Source: CAZSWR01 sp964610885 (GTDB taxonomy: Bacteria; Bacteroidota; Ignavibacteria; Kapaibacteriales; UBA2268). From it: a stretch of DNA of 23,376 nt. The translations under genes were made by a program, and so were the position numbers. Shown here piece after piece: positions 22,992-23,376 of the stretch; position 1 is the first letter of the stretch; each line of letters opens with the position of its first letter. The stretch is from contig CAZSWR010000061.1 of NCBI GenBank assembly GCA_964610885.1, positions 1 to 23,376 of the forward strand, read 5' to 3'. A model generated the notes under the pieces. It was given only the letters and a program-made list of their open reading frames with translations, did not search any database and was not told where the DNA came from.

Positions 22992-23303
22992 CTACAAATC
23001 TTCTAAATGCTCGTCCACAAATGCTTTGACGTCGGCGAACGAACGGCGGAGCGGCTCTTCCATTTCGGCGGCCTTGGCCCAATCCTCGGCCTTGGCATAG
23101 CCCATGATTTCGATACCCATGTTGGCTATATCGTCCAACCCGAATTGGAAGCAAGAGCCTTTCAGCGTATGCGCTAATCGGTACAACTCTGCACTATCCT
23201 TTTCGGCAATAAATTTTGCATATTGAGTGTCGATGTCCGAAATCCATGTATCGACGAATTCCGGTAATAGTTCACGAATAAACGGGTCTTCTGGTATTTT
23301 CAC
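22992..23303 (-). CDS. Stand-alone Hpt (histidine phosphotransfer) protein
   Basis: A 103-residue single-domain Hpt protein. Such proteins carry a phosphate on histidine between response-regulator receivers in phosphorelays. The phosphorylation site is His45 in YRLAHTLKGSCFQFGL, matching the HxLKGS motif. The surrounding helices LPEFVDTWISDIDTQYAKFI and ADVKAFVDEHLEDL form the expected four-helix bundle. The start is GTG 23303, with AGGA about 7 nt upstream. No kinase or receiver gene is visible nearby, so its partners are elsewhere. It lies about 40 nt downstream of the RNase P RNA gene on the same strand. Confidence 0.88.
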   Translation of the reverse strand: MKIPEDPFIRELLPEFVDTWISDIDTQYAKFIAEKDSAELYRLAHTLKGSCFQFGLDDIANMGIEIMGYAKAEDWAKAAEMEEPLRRSFADVKAFVDEHLEDL

Positions 23304-23344
23304 GATTCAATCCTATTTTTGGTGAATATTCAAAATAAGTACCG

Positions 23345-23376
23345 AAGCAAACTGTAAGCCGAATTCTGTCTTCGGG
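23345..23376 (-). ncRNA. rnpB: RNase P RNA, 3' end (partial, runs off window)
   Basis: On the minus strand the window opens with CCCGAAGACAGAATTCGG and continues into CTTACAGTTTGC. The order GACAGAA...CGGCTTA is the conserved 3' end of bacterial RNase P RNA; in E. coli the matching part reads GACAGAACCCGGCTTATCGG. The 3' boundary is estimated. The catalytic RNA processes tRNA 5' ends. Only about 30 nt are visible, so the assignment rests on this motif. Confidence 0.75.

Overview
This 23.4 kb window reads as a chromosomal segment of a bacterium from the Bacteroidota/Chlorobi (FCB) side of the tree. The signs are a tRNA promoter with a Bacteroidota-type TTG / TAnnTTTG layout, a peptide transporter carrying the NMGERFxYY variant that I associate with Bacteroidota, many secreted proteins ending their signal peptide in A|Q, few strong ribosome binding sites and several GTG starts. 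A more exact placement (for example Kapabacteria or Ignavibacteria) is a guess. Most genes are housekeeping or envelope genes. The intergenic spaces are unusually rich in small structured repeats.

Layout. 1-405: 5' part of a secreted Lys/Ala/Asp-rich low-complexity protein (minus). 657-2193: scpA-scpB, the kleisin and partner of SMC. 2194-2990: repeat-filled gap. 2991-4853: SAM methyltransferase followed by mltG (minus). 5111-7636: Lon-like protease of the YcbZ/LonB type (minus), divergent from a TlpA-like lipoprotein thioredoxin (7819-8433). 8688-10708: two paralogous secreted LolA-like proteins (minus) with a shared upstream block. 10911-11238: a small secreted protein broken by a one-base frameshift. 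11690-12754: class I fructose-bisphosphate aldolase (minus), divergent from a POT-family peptide transporter (13009-14691). 14755-15577: a MntA/HepT (nucleotidyltransferase/HEPN) toxin-antitoxin pair. 15917-15991: tRNA-Pro(GGG), surrounded by repeats. 16329-18587: a STAND-like NTPase with two C-terminal membrane segments (minus). 18693-21959: three tandem secreted TPR paralogs (minus). 22156-22656: a secreted FlgO/CsgG-like protein. 22992-23303: a stand-alone Hpt phosphotransfer protein. 23345-23376: the 3' end of the RNase P RNA gene (minus).

How genes work together. scpA and scpB form one operon for chromosome condensation. MntA and HepT overlap and form a toxin-antitoxin unit. The three TPR genes, possibly followed by the NTPase, look like one minus-strand transcription unit whose role is unknown; the TPR proteins are exported while the NTPase domain should be cytoplasmic.

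The most unusual signal is a dispersed element of about 180-240 bp present three times (2343-2698, 9537-9779 and, inverted, 11267-11445). It is built of very short hairpins spaced about 51-58 bp apart whose arms change together between copies, and it ends in a conserved block exactly 28 nt from the last hairpin in all three copies. Other notable items are a 68 bp element with perfect 15 bp terminal inverted repeats, a 187 bp inverted-repeat element beside the tRNA, an apparent gene-conversion tract between two TPR paralogs, and a cluster of DnaA-box-like sites upstream of scpA.
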